64,000 nt of DNA, from contig JARRNT010000041.1 of assembly GCA_037384645.1 (NCBI GenBank), positions 4,918 through 68,917 on the forward strand, read 5' to 3'. Of this stretch, positions 35,673 to 45,057 are shown one piece after another. Position 1 is the first letter of the stretch, and each line of letters begins with the position of its first letter. The notes beneath the pieces are model-generated. The model was given only the letters and a program-made list of their open reading frames with translations. It was not told where the DNA came from and did not search any database. The DNA comes from RI-92 sp037384645 (GTDB taxonomy: Bacteria > Pseudomonadota > Gammaproteobacteria > UBA6429 > Thiohalophilaceae). The position numbers and the translations under genes were made by a program.

Positions 35673-36422
35673 ATGTTGGTACTTAATCAGATTTCCAAGC
35701 ACTATCACGCCAGCCCAGCCCTGCAACCCACCGACCTTGAGGTGCACGAAGGGAAAACCCTGGTTTTAATCGGACCCAGCGGCTGCGGCAAATCCACCCT
35801 GCTGCGCCTGATCGCCGGCCTGATTACCCCCGACACGGGCAGTATCCATTTTGAGGGCGCGGCCTTGACACCGGAAAACATCCTGCAGGTGCGCCAGCGC
35901 ATGGGTTATGTCATCCAGGAAGGCGGGCTGTTCCCTCACCTTAGTGTGCGCGACAACGTGGTCGTGATGGCACGCTATCTGCGCCGCGACAAAAACTGGA
36001 TGGCAACCCGCCTGGCGGAACTGGCGCAGCTGGTGCGACTGCCCGATGACTTGCTCGACCGCTATCCGGCGGAGCTCTCCGGGGGCCAGCGCCAGCGCGT
36101 GAGCCTGATGCGCGCCCTGATGCTGGACCCCGATCTGTTATTGCTGGATGAACCGTTGGGTGCTCTCGACCCCATTATTCGCTATGAACTGCAACAGGAG
36201 CTCAAATCCATTTTCGATCAACTCGGCAAGACCGTCATCATGGTGACCCACGATATCGCCGAGGCCGTCTTTTTCGGTCACACGCTGGTGTTAATGCGCA
36301 ACGGGCAAATTATCCAGACGGGTAGTTTCAAAACCCTGGCACAGACTCCGGCCGAGCCTTTCGTTGAGCAATTCATCAACTCGCAACGCGAACCCATGGC
36401 CAAATGCGCTGCGTACCGGTGA
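35673..36422 (+). CDS. ABC importer ATPase (osmoprotectant/quaternary amine type), 3' end altered
   Basis: A 249-residue ATPase close to OpuCA/ProV-like proteins without CBS domains. Walker A GPSGCGKSTLL, Q-loop VIQEGGLFPHLSV, signature ELSGGQRQRVSLMRAL, Walker B LLLLDEPLGALDP, switch VTHDIAEAVFFG. Start 35673 (MLVLNQISKHY) is preferred to 35637 for family fit. The last recognisable family sequence is AEPFVEQFINSQREP; the next eight codons are those created by the abrupt junction with the downstream gene. It probably still forms a usable ATPase because the core is complete. Confidence 0.82.
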   Translation: MLVLNQISKHYHASPALQPTDLEVHEGKTLVLIGPSGCGKSTLLRLIAGLITPDTGSIHFEGAALTPENILQVRQRMGYVIQEGGLFPHLSVRDNVVVMARYLRRDKNWMATRLAELAQLVRLPDDLLDRYPAELSGGQRQRVSLMRALMLDPDLLLLDEPLGALDPIIRYELQQELKSIFDQLGKTVIMVTHDIAEAVFFGHTLVLMRNGQIIQTGSFKTLAQTPAEPFVEQFINSQREPMAKCAAYR

Positions 36423-37707
36423 TATTGATGCCTATGTGGAATATACCGGCACCCTGTTTCACGAAATCCTGGCACGCCAGCACCTGCACGGTATGACGGC
36501 ACTGCGCCAAGCCCTGGCTAAACATCACCTGCGCATGACTGCACCACTCGGGTTCAACAACACCTACGCCATCGGGGTCACGCAATCCCTGGCAAAACGC
36601 CTGGATCTGCATACGATCTCCGATCTCAGGAAGTACCCGTCACTGGTGATGGGCTTCGGCAACGAGTTCATGCATCGGGCGGATGGCTGGCCGGGACTGA
36701 AAAAACATTATCAGTTGCCACAGACAAACGTGCGCGGACTCAGCCACGACCTGGCTTATCGTGGCATCGCCTCGGGCAGTATCCAGGTGACCGATCTGTA
36801 CTCCACCGATGCGGATATCGCCTACTACCACTTGCGCACCCTGCGCGATAACCTGCACTACTTTCCTGTTTATAAGGCCGTCATTCTCTATCGGGCCGAC
36901 CTGGCCAAACGTGAGCCTCAGGTTGTTGACCTGTTTAACCGCCTCGCCGGCAAGATTAACGCACAGGACATGATCAGCATGAATGCCGCGGTTAAAATCC
37001 ACGGCGAAAGTGAGTCGGCCGTGGCCGCCGAATTTCTCCAGAAACAGCTGCATATCAAGGTCAAGGCCACTCGCCACGATATCTGGCAAGAACTCTGGCT
37101 GCGCACACAACAGCACCTGGTACTGGTCGGTATCTCCCTATCGCTGGCGATCCTGTTTGCCATCCCCCTCGGCATCCTGGCAGTCCGCTACCAGCGGCTC
37201 GGACATCTGATACTGGGCGTCGCCGGGATCCTGCAAACCGTGCCGTCACTGGCATTGTTTGTCTTCATGATCCCCTTACTGGGTATTGGCGGACCGCCGG
37301 CGATCGTCGCGCTGTTTCTCTACAGCCTGTTGCCGATTATTCGCAATACCTATGCCGGGCTCAAGGACATTCCCGCAGGCATTATCGAATCCGCGCAGGC
37401 ACTGGGGCTGCCTGCCCGTGCCCGCTTACGCATCGTGGAAATTCCGCTGGCGGGTCGCTCAATCCTGGCCGGGATTAAAACCTCTGCCGTCATCAATGTC
37501 GGTACGGCCACCCTGGGGGCCCTCATCGGTGCCGGCGGCTATGGTCAGCCTATCCTGACCGGAATCCGTCTCGATGACACCGGGCTCATCCTGCAGGGTG
37601 CAATACCTGCCGCCCTGCTTGCCCTGCTGGTTCAGGGCATTTTCGAACTGGTCGAACGGGCCTGGTTGCCACGCGGTTTACGCCTGCAGGCCGGCGGTCG
37701 TAAGTAG
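36364..37707 (+). pseudogene. 5'-truncated binding-protein/permease fusion of a quaternary-amine ABC importer
   Basis: The frame encodes the rear part of an OpuAC/OsmF-like binding domain, then a ProW/OpuCB permease. The binding-domain part starts at NALRTGDIDAYVEYTGTLFHEIL and runs to AAEFLQKQL. The permease (helices from LVGISLSLAILFAIPLGILAVRY; EAA-like loop ESAQALGLPARARLRIVEIPLAG) is complete. The expected signal peptide and first 45-60 residues of the binding lobe are absent. The frame instead overlaps the ATPase end and could begin only at a TTG (36364). Without an export signal the binding domain cannot reach the periplasm. A deletion near 36400 is the simplest reading. Confidence 0.65.
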
Positions 37708-37725
37708 CCCTGTATTTAACCTTGT

Positions 37726-39096
37726 TCAGGCTAGCTGGCGCTTACCGGCTCGCTCGGTTGCTGTCAGGATAGTATAGGCACGAGCCAGCGCGGTGTTGTC
37801 GCCGACATTACCGGGAAAGATCACCACAGGCAGGTTGGGAAATTGCGGATGATCTGCCGGGCAACGCACCACGGAACAGCCAGTCAGAATCTGGCCGACA
37901 ACCCGGCTTTGTTTCAGTTGCAGTCCACTACTCAGCACATCGTTGGAGGTAATCCCACCCTTACTGATTAAAAAGCCAATCGTCGGAGGCAGGCCGCGTA
38001 CCAGTTGCATCAGAAATGCCGAGATGCGTTCGCCAAAGGCCAGGCGTTCGGCCTGGCTCGGAAACTGCAGCTCGCGCCGCGACGTGGACAACACCACGCT
38101 CTTACCCGCTGCATGCGCCTGTGCCACTTCTGCCAGGATACGCTGCGCCTGCGCCGCGCTAATCTCGGCAAGTTCTGTTGCATCGCGGCAATTGAATGGT
38201 TCCACGTCGATCTCGATCGGGACCACGTCACTATGCTCGCGCAAGTACGCGAGTTGCGCTGATGTTTTGGCCACGTGCGATCCAACCAGGATCACACCAG
38301 GCTGCTGATCCCGTACGTAATACGCCATGTCCTGTGCCTGGACCGGCTGGGGCGGCAGTTTGGACAGGGCCGTCAACAGGCTAGCGGCGCTGCGAAACAG
38401 GAAGTGTTTTCCTTCGCGGGCAACAGTCTGTAACTGATCGGCGAAGTGATTCAGGTCAGCCTGGTTTTCACTATCGACAACACAGCAGACGTTACCTGAT
38501 AAGTTGCGCAGGCGTTCGCGACAGTCACCGCGCACATCGCGCAGGACAAACCGTTCAACTTGCGATGCCTTGATCCGGCCCCGGGTCTTTTCCTCGACAT
38601 AGTCCGGCAGATAGGCCGTGGAAAACCCGAAGACCGAATCCCTGGCGAATTCGGTCTCACTCACGGGTACCGGTTTGCCGTCGACCACCAGGTAATGCAC
38701 GCTGTCGCGGGTAAATCGCCCCGCCTCGAAAAAGGCCGGCACCATGAAGTGCGCATCAAACGGACCAAGTTCTTCGGCAATGATATCGGTTTCCACCGGG
38801 TAGTGACCGCGCAGGGTCGAATCCGAGCGACTGACCACGATCGGGTTGATCGGTTGGCCACGCGACGCCAATGTGGCCAGTGCCTGTTTGAGATTAATGC
38901 AGATCTCGCGGGTGACTCGTGCCGCACGCTCGGCGTCCATGCCGCGCGTATTAGACAGAATAAAAAACAACGGTGAAGTATCCTGCAGGGCACTGGTCAG
39001 TGTTTCCACATCCCAGGCCGTCAGCAGCAAACAACTGTGGACCGTTTGCGAGCCGGTGGGATCATCGTCAATCGCAATGATGCGAGTTTCACTCAT
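37726..39096 (-). CDS. four-carbon acid sugar kinase family protein (DUF1537)
   Basis: A 456-residue kinase of the OtnK/DtnK/LtnK family, which phosphorylates acid sugars such as 3-oxo-tetronate or threonate. N-terminal substrate domain: IAIDDDPTGSQTVH, LSNTRGMD, VSRSDSTLRGHYPVE. C-terminal nucleotide domain: VGSHVAKTSAQLAYL, KSVVLSTSRRELQ, FLISKGGITSNDVL, PVVIFPGNVGD. It lies 6 nt after the transketolase-like gene, so the two enzymes should act in one pathway. The aldolase, dehydrogenase or isomerase partners usually found with DUF1537 are absent. Its exact substrate cannot be named. Confidence 0.9.
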   Translation of the reverse strand: MSETRIIAIDDDPTGSQTVHSCLLLTAWDVETLTSALQDTSPLFFILSNTRGMDAERAARVTREICINLKQALATLASRGQPINPIVVSRSDSTLRGHYPVETDIIAEELGPFDAHFMVPAFFEAGRFTRDSVHYLVVDGKPVPVSETEFARDSVFGFSTAYLPDYVEEKTRGRIKASQVERFVLRDVRGDCRERLRNLSGNVCCVVDSENQADLNHFADQLQTVAREGKHFLFRSAASLLTALSKLPPQPVQAQDMAYYVRDQQPGVILVGSHVAKTSAQLAYLREHSDVVPIEIDVEPFNCRDATELAEISAAQAQRILAEVAQAHAAGKSVVLSTSRRELQFPSQAERLAFGERISAFLMQLVRGLPPTIGFLISKGGITSNDVLSSGLQLKQSRVVGQILTGCSVVRCPADHPQFPNLPVVIFPGNVGDNTALARAYTILTATERAGKRQLA

Positions 39097-39102
39097 GGCG
39101 AA

Positions 39103-41325
39103 TCAGGCCCCGGCCAGTTTGTTAATCCGTGCCACCATATCGGCGCTGGACAGGCCATTGAAGCCCATGATCTCGGCCGGCGAGGCCGTGGTCTCACCGC
39201 GCTTCCAGCACATTACGTCACGCTGCGGTGCACGGCTGCGTAACATTACCGGCTCCAGTGAACCACTGGCACCACCGGTGACACCGATCAGGATATCGCC
39301 TGCAAACAGCGCAGCGAAATCCGCCTCACTCATGAATTTGCCATCGGGCTGCGATACCGTGTCCCAGGCCAGATCGTCTTCACGATAAAGGCGCCGCGGG
39401 TTGGCCACACACACGATACGAACCCGATAGCCCTGTTGTTCCAATGTGTCCTTGGCTTCAAATACAGGTAGCAATACCATGTCACCGGTGACGGCGAACA
39501 CGACCGTTGCTTTTTCGCCTTTTGCGCTTTCATACAGGGTAATGGCGCCATCTTCAATGGCCTGCCTGGCCTGCTCCAGCGTGGTATACACCGGCAATGC
39601 ACTCTTGGACGCGACGATGGCGATCGCCTTGTTGTAACTGTTAGTGGCCCACTCGTAGGCAACCTGGATCATGTTGGCATCACAGGGAAACAGCGAATAA
39701 AAATTGCCGTTGCGCATCAGTGCTGCCATGTAATTTTCGATCTCCGGACGCTGATGGGTCCAGCCGTTACGTCCCTGCTCGAGCGCACCGGCGGTGTACA
39801 TATTAACAATGGACGGGGTCTTGCGCCGCAGTTCGGCCATGGCCTGGGCCACGGTTTGCAGAATCGGCATGCCATTGACCACGAAACTCTCATAGGACAA
39901 CCACAGGGCCCGTGATCCAAACAGGGCAAGACCGGCGGCAAAACCGGCACAGGCATCTTCACTCAGGGGCTCATACACCTGGCCTTGCGGCCCCTGGTTA
40001 TACAGGCTGTCTGATGTTGGATGGCGGATCTGCAGGGCCTCGTTGATGTTTTTCATGCCCGACGCCTCGTTACCATCGGCATTGGTGACAACGAAACGTT
40101 TATCGCGCTTACCGACTTCACCCACCAGCGCACCCATGGCGGTGGACGGCACGGCCTTTTCACCTACGGGGAATGCCTGCTTGGGTAACTCACCCAGCTC
40201 AGGCAGATCCAGCTCGAATTCCGTGACCACGGTGTTGACGGCCGGGCCCCCGCCGGCGTGCCGGAAGTTGTCGCGTACCAGTTGCCAGGCATGCGGTGAT
40301 AGCGCGCGCTTTTGCAGGCTCTCGGCAATATTGGGTTTATCCAGCTTGTCCCCGGGGTACAGGTTGTGCGACTTGGCACCGACAGCATGCACTCCCGCCC
40401 CCTTGAGTTGCTTGATAATGAATACCGTCAGCCTGCCGTGCATGGCACTGTCTGCAGCCTGCTGCATCTGTTCCAGTACGTGCTGGGTAAAGTTCAGGCG
40501 TGCTGCGGGCGAGAAGCGCGTACTGTCGACATAGTCGCCCGTCTGCCCGGCGTCATCGAACGGCCTGGCATCCACCAGCACGACGTTGTCGAAACCATGG
40601 CCCCGCCAGTAGCCGATCATTTCCTCGTTGGACTTAATCGATACCATGGAATGGTGTTCCTGGCTGTAACCATTCCAGACCAGCACAGGCAAAAAGTTGG
40701 TGCACTCGGGATAGGCCGTATGAAAATGCATCATGGACGACAGAACATAGGGTTCGCCCATGCCGCCGTCACCGAGGGTAAACGGAAACAGCTTGTCCGG
40801 ATGCAGATAGGCACCGGCCATGGCGAAATGCTGGCCCTGGCCCAGGGGCCCGGCCGGTGCCAGCAGCCCGGGGATGGCACCGGAGAGATGGCCGAGCAGG
40901 CCATGGCGTTCCCGGAAACGGGCCATCAACTCGTCCACATTGTGGATGCCCATCGACTCCAGTGAACCGTCCAGGAACATGGCACTGTAAAAACCCGGGG
41001 CATGGTGGCCAACTTCGGTCACGATGTTGGTATGGCCGAGCATGACCAGGGCCGCGTAGGCATCGGCACTGCTGGCAAAGCCACCGGGATGACCCGACTC
41101 CTTGCTGCTGGTCACCTGCAGGGTCAGGTAACGCAGGGCATCGGCGGCAAGCTGGGTCTGATAGACCGCGGCATCATCGATCCTGTCGATGGCGTGCCGG
41201 TCTTCTCCGATCACGGCGTGCTCACCCCACTGGCGGGATTCAGGGCTGTCGGGGGCAAAATAACGGATACCCCGGGTAAATGCCGGTTGCCCGGCGGAGG
41301 TCAGTTTGCTGGCTGGGCTGCTCAT
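39103..41325 (-). CDS. transketolase-like TPP-dependent enzyme
   Basis: A 740-residue enzyme with all three transketolase domains in one chain. Pyrophosphate domain: ESGHPGGFASSADAYAALVMLGH (residues 76-98), GHHAPG, PAGPLGQGQHFAMA and the TPP motif GDG (185-187) with its partner Asn218 in WNGY. Pyrimidine domain: VPSTAMGALVGEVGKRDKRFVVTNAD, YEPLSEDACAGFAAGLALFG. C-terminal domain: EKATVVFAVTGDMVLLPVFEA. It differs from housekeeping transketolase and DXS in the spacers, and parts recall phosphoketolase (GHHAPG). AGGAGA lies 6 nt before the ATG. With the DUF1537 kinase next to it, I infer ketol transfer or cleavage of a phosphorylated keto acid sugar. The reaction is not established. Confidence 0.8.
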   Translation of the reverse strand: MSSPASKLTSAGQPAFTRGIRYFAPDSPESRQWGEHAVIGEDRHAIDRIDDAAVYQTQLAADALRYLTLQVTSSKESGHPGGFASSADAYAALVMLGHTNIVTEVGHHAPGFYSAMFLDGSLESMGIHNVDELMARFRERHGLLGHLSGAIPGLLAPAGPLGQGQHFAMAGAYLHPDKLFPFTLGDGGMGEPYVLSSMMHFHTAYPECTNFLPVLVWNGYSQEHHSMVSIKSNEEMIGYWRGHGFDNVVLVDARPFDDAGQTGDYVDSTRFSPAARLNFTQHVLEQMQQAADSAMHGRLTVFIIKQLKGAGVHAVGAKSHNLYPGDKLDKPNIAESLQKRALSPHAWQLVRDNFRHAGGGPAVNTVVTEFELDLPELGELPKQAFPVGEKAVPSTAMGALVGEVGKRDKRFVVTNADGNEASGMKNINEALQIRHPTSDSLYNQGPQGQVYEPLSEDACAGFAAGLALFGSRALWLSYESFVVNGMPILQTVAQAMAELRRKTPSIVNMYTAGALEQGRNGWTHQRPEIENYMAALMRNGNFYSLFPCDANMIQVAYEWATNSYNKAIAIVASKSALPVYTTLEQARQAIEDGAITLYESAKGEKATVVFAVTGDMVLLPVFEAKDTLEQQGYRVRIVCVANPRRLYREDDLAWDTVSQPDGKFMSEADFAALFAGDILIGVTGGASGSLEPVMLRSRAPQRDVMCWKRGETTASPAEIMGFNGLSSADMVARINKLAGA

Positions 41326-41353
41326 GGCATATCTCCTGGTCTGGGTTCAGTTA

Positions 41354-41376
41354 CGCCAACTGCCGTTGCAGTGGCG
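41354..41376. promoter_or_regulatory. inverted repeat in the TPP gene leader
   Basis: CGCCAACTGC and GCAGTGGCG face each other around CGTT with one unpaired base. It lies 29-51 nt upstream of the transketolase-like ATG, in the divergent region shared with the IclR gene. It could be an IclR-type operator or an mRNA hairpin. Confidence 0.42.
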
Positions 41377-41435
41377 TGTGTTATAACCATAGGCAAGCCA
41401 GTCGATTTCATAAAGCAGGATAATTCCCGCATTAT

Positions 41436-41443
41436 GGTATACC
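41436..41443. promoter_or_regulatory. GGTATACC palindrome between TPP enzyme and iclR-type genes
   Basis: A perfect 8-nt palindrome (with AT extensions, TATGGTATACCGTA) centred in the 220-nt divergent promoter region. IclR regulators bind short AT-flanked palindromes near their own promoter, so this is a candidate operator. Confidence 0.38.
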
Positions 41444-41545
41444 GTAAAAGCGAGCGGGAGAAAAACAGTATAAGTGGCTGAAATACTTGATCGTTGTGCC
41501 ATTGAATGTCACAATCATCAATCGTTTTCACTATATGAAATTATT

Positions 41546-42301
41546 ATGATGGAAAAAAGCGCTATTCAGGTGATTGATCGCATGTCCACTCTGCTGGATG
41601 CCGTGGCCCGTTATCCCGAGCCGGTCAGCCTTAAAATCCTTGCCGCCGAGACCGGTTTGCACAGCTCCACGGCACACCGAATCCTGGATTCCATGGCCGC
41701 CAACGGCTTTATCGAACGCGACCCTGGTGGCAAGTACCAGCTGGGACGCAAACTGTTACGCCTGGGCAGCCGGGTACATGCCACCGCCGACCTGCGCGGC
41801 CTGGCCCTGCCGGTCATGCGCCGCCTGCGTGACGAGCTGGGTGAAACCATTAACCTGACCCTGCGCGAGGGTGACGAAGTGGTCTACGTAGAGAAGGCCA
41901 CGCCCAATCGTATGATGCACGTACAACAATTGATCGGCAGCCGTGCACCTCTGCATGTCACCGCAGTCGGCAAACTGATGCTGGCCATGGAGGGTGACGA
42001 GGAATGTCGCAATTATGCCATGCGTACCAACCTGCCCGCCTATACCCGCAACACCATCAATAATCTGCCCAAGTTACTCGACGAGACAGAACGCCTGCGG
42101 GCACAGGGCTATGCCTATGATAATGAGGAAGCCGAGATCGGTGTGGGCTGTATCGGTACGCTGATCCACGATGCCAGCGGTAACGTCATCGCCGGCCTGT
42201 CGGTCTCCGCTCCGATTGATCGGCGCAAATCGGAATGGATTACCAACCTCGCCCGCGCCGCCCGGGAAATTTCCGAAGCCCTGGGTTACCGCCCGGAGTA
42301 A
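41546..42301 (+). CDS. IclR-family transcriptional regulator
   Basis: A 251-residue regulator with an N-terminal winged helix (AIQVIDRMSTLLDAVARYPEPVSLKILAAETGLHSSTAHRILDSMAANGFIERDP) and a C-terminal IclR effector domain (ETINLTLREGDEVVYVEKA, RAPLHVTAVGKLMLA, GVGCIGTLIHDASGNVIAGLSVSAP). I start it at the ATG pair 41546/41549, which matches the family; a GTG frame from 41474 adds 24 unusual residues. It is transcribed away from the transketolase-like/DUF1537 pair and probably controls it. The effector would be a pathway acid. Confidence 0.9.
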   Translation: MMEKSAIQVIDRMSTLLDAVARYPEPVSLKILAAETGLHSSTAHRILDSMAANGFIERDPGGKYQLGRKLLRLGSRVHATADLRGLALPVMRRLRDELGETINLTLREGDEVVYVEKATPNRMMHVQQLIGSRAPLHVTAVGKLMLAMEGDEECRNYAMRTNLPAYTRNTINNLPKLLDETERLRAQGYAYDNEEAEIGVGCIGTLIHDASGNVIAGLSVSAPIDRRKSEWITNLARAAREISEALGYRPE

Positions 42302-42331
42302 AAGCCACAATCCCCGCGTTTTGCCTGCGGC

Positions 42332-43627
42332 TCATTCAGATTTGTTAAGCGTAAATCGACGTCCGCGCAGGTACCGATACAGTGTTTCAAGCACAAGACT
42401 GGCCGCGAAGACCGCCCAGACGGCCCAGAAGGCTAATGTATCGGAACGCCACAGGTGGACCTGCAGGACCACGAACACCACGGTTACGACAACCAGGCCG
42501 GTGACGATCACACTACGTCGACCGCCATACTCTCCAAGCAGGCGCCAGTGGGCAGATAACACGGCAAGATAAACCACCATAAATACGGCACTGGTGATCG
42601 AAGTAATGCCATTGAGGTTGAATACCAATGCAAATACAATGCTAAGCAGCGCAGTGATGTAAAGCCCTTCCGAGGCATGCAGCCAGCGCTTGCGTTCGAA
42701 TAATTCGGGCAGCTCTCCTTCACGCGCCAGGGCATAGGCCACATTGGCCCCACCATAAAGCGTGGCATTCAGGGCCGAGGCAATCGAGAACAGCGCACCG
42801 AGCGAAACAAAAACATAGCCCCAATGCCCCAGAAAGGGTTTGGCAGCTTCGGCCAGGGCAAAATCCTTGGCTTGCGTAATCCGGCTTAAGGATAAATTAC
42901 CCACCGCGACGACAGCAACCAGGACATACACGACGGTAACAACCGCGATGCTGAGATAAATTGCGCGGGGCACGTTGCGCCTGGGATCCTGTATATCCTC
43001 TGCGGCGTTGGTAACCAGGCCGAATCCCATGTAGGAAAGAAAAAACACGGCGATACCGTTTAAAATCCCACTGGCATGTTCGCTATCCACCTGCGGTTCG
43101 ATCCAGCCCAGCTTGACTGAACCCAGCCCAAGGACAATAAACAAACCCAGTATGACCAGCTTGATCGAGACGATACCGAATTCCGCCTCACCCACCTTAT
43201 CAGTACCGAGCAGTTCAAGCCCCAGGAAAACGACGATGATTCCGATCTCAACACCGCCCCTGGCCATCGCTGAAGCCGGCAAATGGAACAGGGGGAGAAA
43301 ATAACCGGCAAAGCCCTTGGCGAACAGGGCCAGGGAAATGACATAGGTCAGCCAGAACAGGAAACTCAGGGCGCCGGTCAGCAGGTTGTCGCCAAAACCG
43401 CGCAGGACAAATTCCATGGGGCCGGCATTAGAAATAATTTCTGAGCCCAGGGCCGCGTAAGAGTAAGCGACCAGGACAGCAACTACCCCGGAAGCAATGA
43501 AGACCAATGGCAGGTTGTGCCCGGCGATCTTGGCACCAAGGCCGAATACTGAAAATATACTGGCGCCAATCATGGTGCCAACCGCAATGGCTGTAGCCTG
43601 GAGAAGATTCAATTTCTTATCGGACAT
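42332..43627 (-). CDS. APC-family amino acid permease
   Basis: A 431-residue, 12-helix transporter of the amino acid-polyamine-organocation superfamily. The first helix has the sodium/substrate-binding bend VGTMIGASIFSVFG. Helices 2 and 6 (LVAYSYAALGSEI and FFLSYMGFGLVTNAAEDIQDPRRNVPRAIYLS) are typical. Substrate unknown. It is convergent with the IclR gene (30 nt apart) and stands alone on its strand, so its link with the DUF1537 module is only positional. Confidence 0.88.
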   Translation of the reverse strand: MSDKKLNLLQATAIAVGTMIGASIFSVFGLGAKIAGHNLPLVFIASGVVAVLVAYSYAALGSEIISNAGPMEFVLRGFGDNLLTGALSFLFWLTYVISLALFAKGFAGYFLPLFHLPASAMARGGVEIGIIVVFLGLELLGTDKVGEAEFGIVSIKLVILGLFIVLGLGSVKLGWIEPQVDSEHASGILNGIAVFFLSYMGFGLVTNAAEDIQDPRRNVPRAIYLSIAVVTVVYVLVAVVAVGNLSLSRITQAKDFALAEAAKPFLGHWGYVFVSLGALFSIASALNATLYGGANVAYALAREGELPELFERKRWLHASEGLYITALLSIVFALVFNLNGITSITSAVFMVVYLAVLSAHWRLLGEYGGRRSVIVTGLVVVTVVFVVLQVHLWRSDTLAFWAVWAVFAASLVLETLYRYLRGRRFTLNKSE

Positions 43628-43752
43628 AACAACTCGGTTTTTTCTGACACGAAACAGGGGTCAGGGCAGTGTCAACGCAGTTAGCACTGACAACAACAGA
43701 TTTACACCTTATGGTAACATGAAAAGCGATGGCGATATCCGGGCCGGCGCAT

Positions 43753-45057
43753 TTATAGCTGACCGCGATCCTTGATTTCGAGATAGCGGTTTACGATATG
43801 AATGGGCAGACTGGCTGGCTCAACATCAAAGGCAAGCACTCCCTGGCGTTCAATTTTCTGATGCGCCTCGCGCCGATAATTCAAATATTGTTGTGCAGCC
43901 GCGTATTCCAGCGCTGACGTGAATCCACGCACCTCTGCATCCAGCATGGCATTGATACTGCATTCCTGCAGGCTGGCGACCAGCACCAGGTGGCGTTTGC
44001 GCAGCAAATACAAGGCAGGTAACAATTCCGTTTCGTCTTCATCGCGCAGGTTAGTCAAGAGTACGACCAGGGCGCGACGCCGTTGCTTACTCATCAGCCG
44101 CATCGCGGCCTGGGTATAATCAGGTGATAACAAACTGGGTTGTAAATCGTAGATCGCATTCAAAATGGCATTGACGCTGCCGATCGACTTTTTCGGAGGC
44201 AACCAGCGGTCATGGCCGCTGAAGGTCATCAGGCCGACCGCATCCCCCTGACGCAGCGCCACATGAGACAATAATAAAATCGCATTCAGCGTGTGATCGA
44301 AATGACTCAGCTCATCATCCTGGGCCAGCATTCGCCGCCCACAATCGAGCAGAAACACCACCTGCTGATCGCGTTCCTCCTGATAATCGCGAGAAATCAG
44401 CTTGCGGGTCCTGGCCGTTGCGTTCCAGTCAATCTGGCGCAGGGAATCACCGTCACGATATTCGCGCAACTGATGAAAATCCAGACCTTCACCGCGCCGA
44501 CGCTTACGCAAAATCCCCATCTGGTTCAGGCGTTGATCAGTGGCCAGCAGCGTGTATTTCATTACGCTGGAAAAATTCGGGTAGATCCTGATTTCAGACT
44601 GCAGCTCCTGAACGATATTCTTTTGCCAGAGCCCCAGTGCTGAATTGATGCGAATCTGGATCTTTTCAAAAATAGCCGGACCCCGCTCTATCGGTCTGAT
44701 CTGGTATTGCAATCTGACCCAGTTGTTTGCCGGGATATTAACCTTCAACGGCAGTCCATCCTGTACCAGCGCGGCCGGATGGTGATCGAACACCTGCAGA
44801 CTCAGCGGGTAGCGATAATGGTTGTGCAGGATCAAATCGACCTTTGACCATGTGCCGAGCGACTGCGCATGCATCAGTTTACGTTCTATCTGCAGTGGCT
44901 GCTTCTGCCAGACAGTCAGGGCATCGAACAGGAGGATACCGGCGAGTACAGAGCCAAGCACTGTCCAGTCCGGCTGGAGCACGGGAACAATAGAAAGCAA
45001 CGTCACCGCACACAGGACGATGAGTAGTAACAGCAGCAGGCGTCGTGCCGGTATCAT
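43753..45057 (-). CDS. DUF58 domain-containing protein
   Basis: A 434-residue protein with two N-terminal helices (residues 5-50) and a large cytoplasmic DUF58 domain: RRRGEGLDFHQLREYRDGDSLRQIDWNATARTRKLISRDYQEERDQQVVFLLDCGRRM. The last part is a von Willebrand-like strand whose MIDAS motif is degenerate (LDCGRRM instead of D-x-S-x-S). Last gene of the MoxR cluster, with ATGA overlap with moxR. Known clusters of this kind act in envelope stress and protein-complex assembly; the specific target here is unknown. Confidence 0.9.
   Translation of the reverse strand: MIPARRLLLLLLIVLCAVTLLSIVPVLQPDWTVLGSVLAGILLFDALTVWQKQPLQIERKLMHAQSLGTWSKVDLILHNHYRYPLSLQVFDHHPAALVQDGLPLKVNIPANNWVRLQYQIRPIERGPAIFEKIQIRINSALGLWQKNIVQELQSEIRIYPNFSSVMKYTLLATDQRLNQMGILRKRRRGEGLDFHQLREYRDGDSLRQIDWNATARTRKLISRDYQEERDQQVVFLLDCGRRMLAQDDELSHFDHTLNAILLLSHVALRQGDAVGLMTFSGHDRWLPPKKSIGSVNAILNAIYDLQPSLLSPDYTQAAMRLMSKQRRRALVVLLTNLRDEDETELLPALYLLRKRHLVLVASLQECSINAMLDAEVRGFTSALEYAAAQQYLNYRREAHQKIERQGVLAFDVEPASLPIHIVNRYLEIKDRGQL

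Noticed and set aside
40312..40965. A 217-codon plus-strand frame antisense to the transketolase-like gene
   Set aside because: No recognisable domain; the opposite strand carries the TPP motifs.
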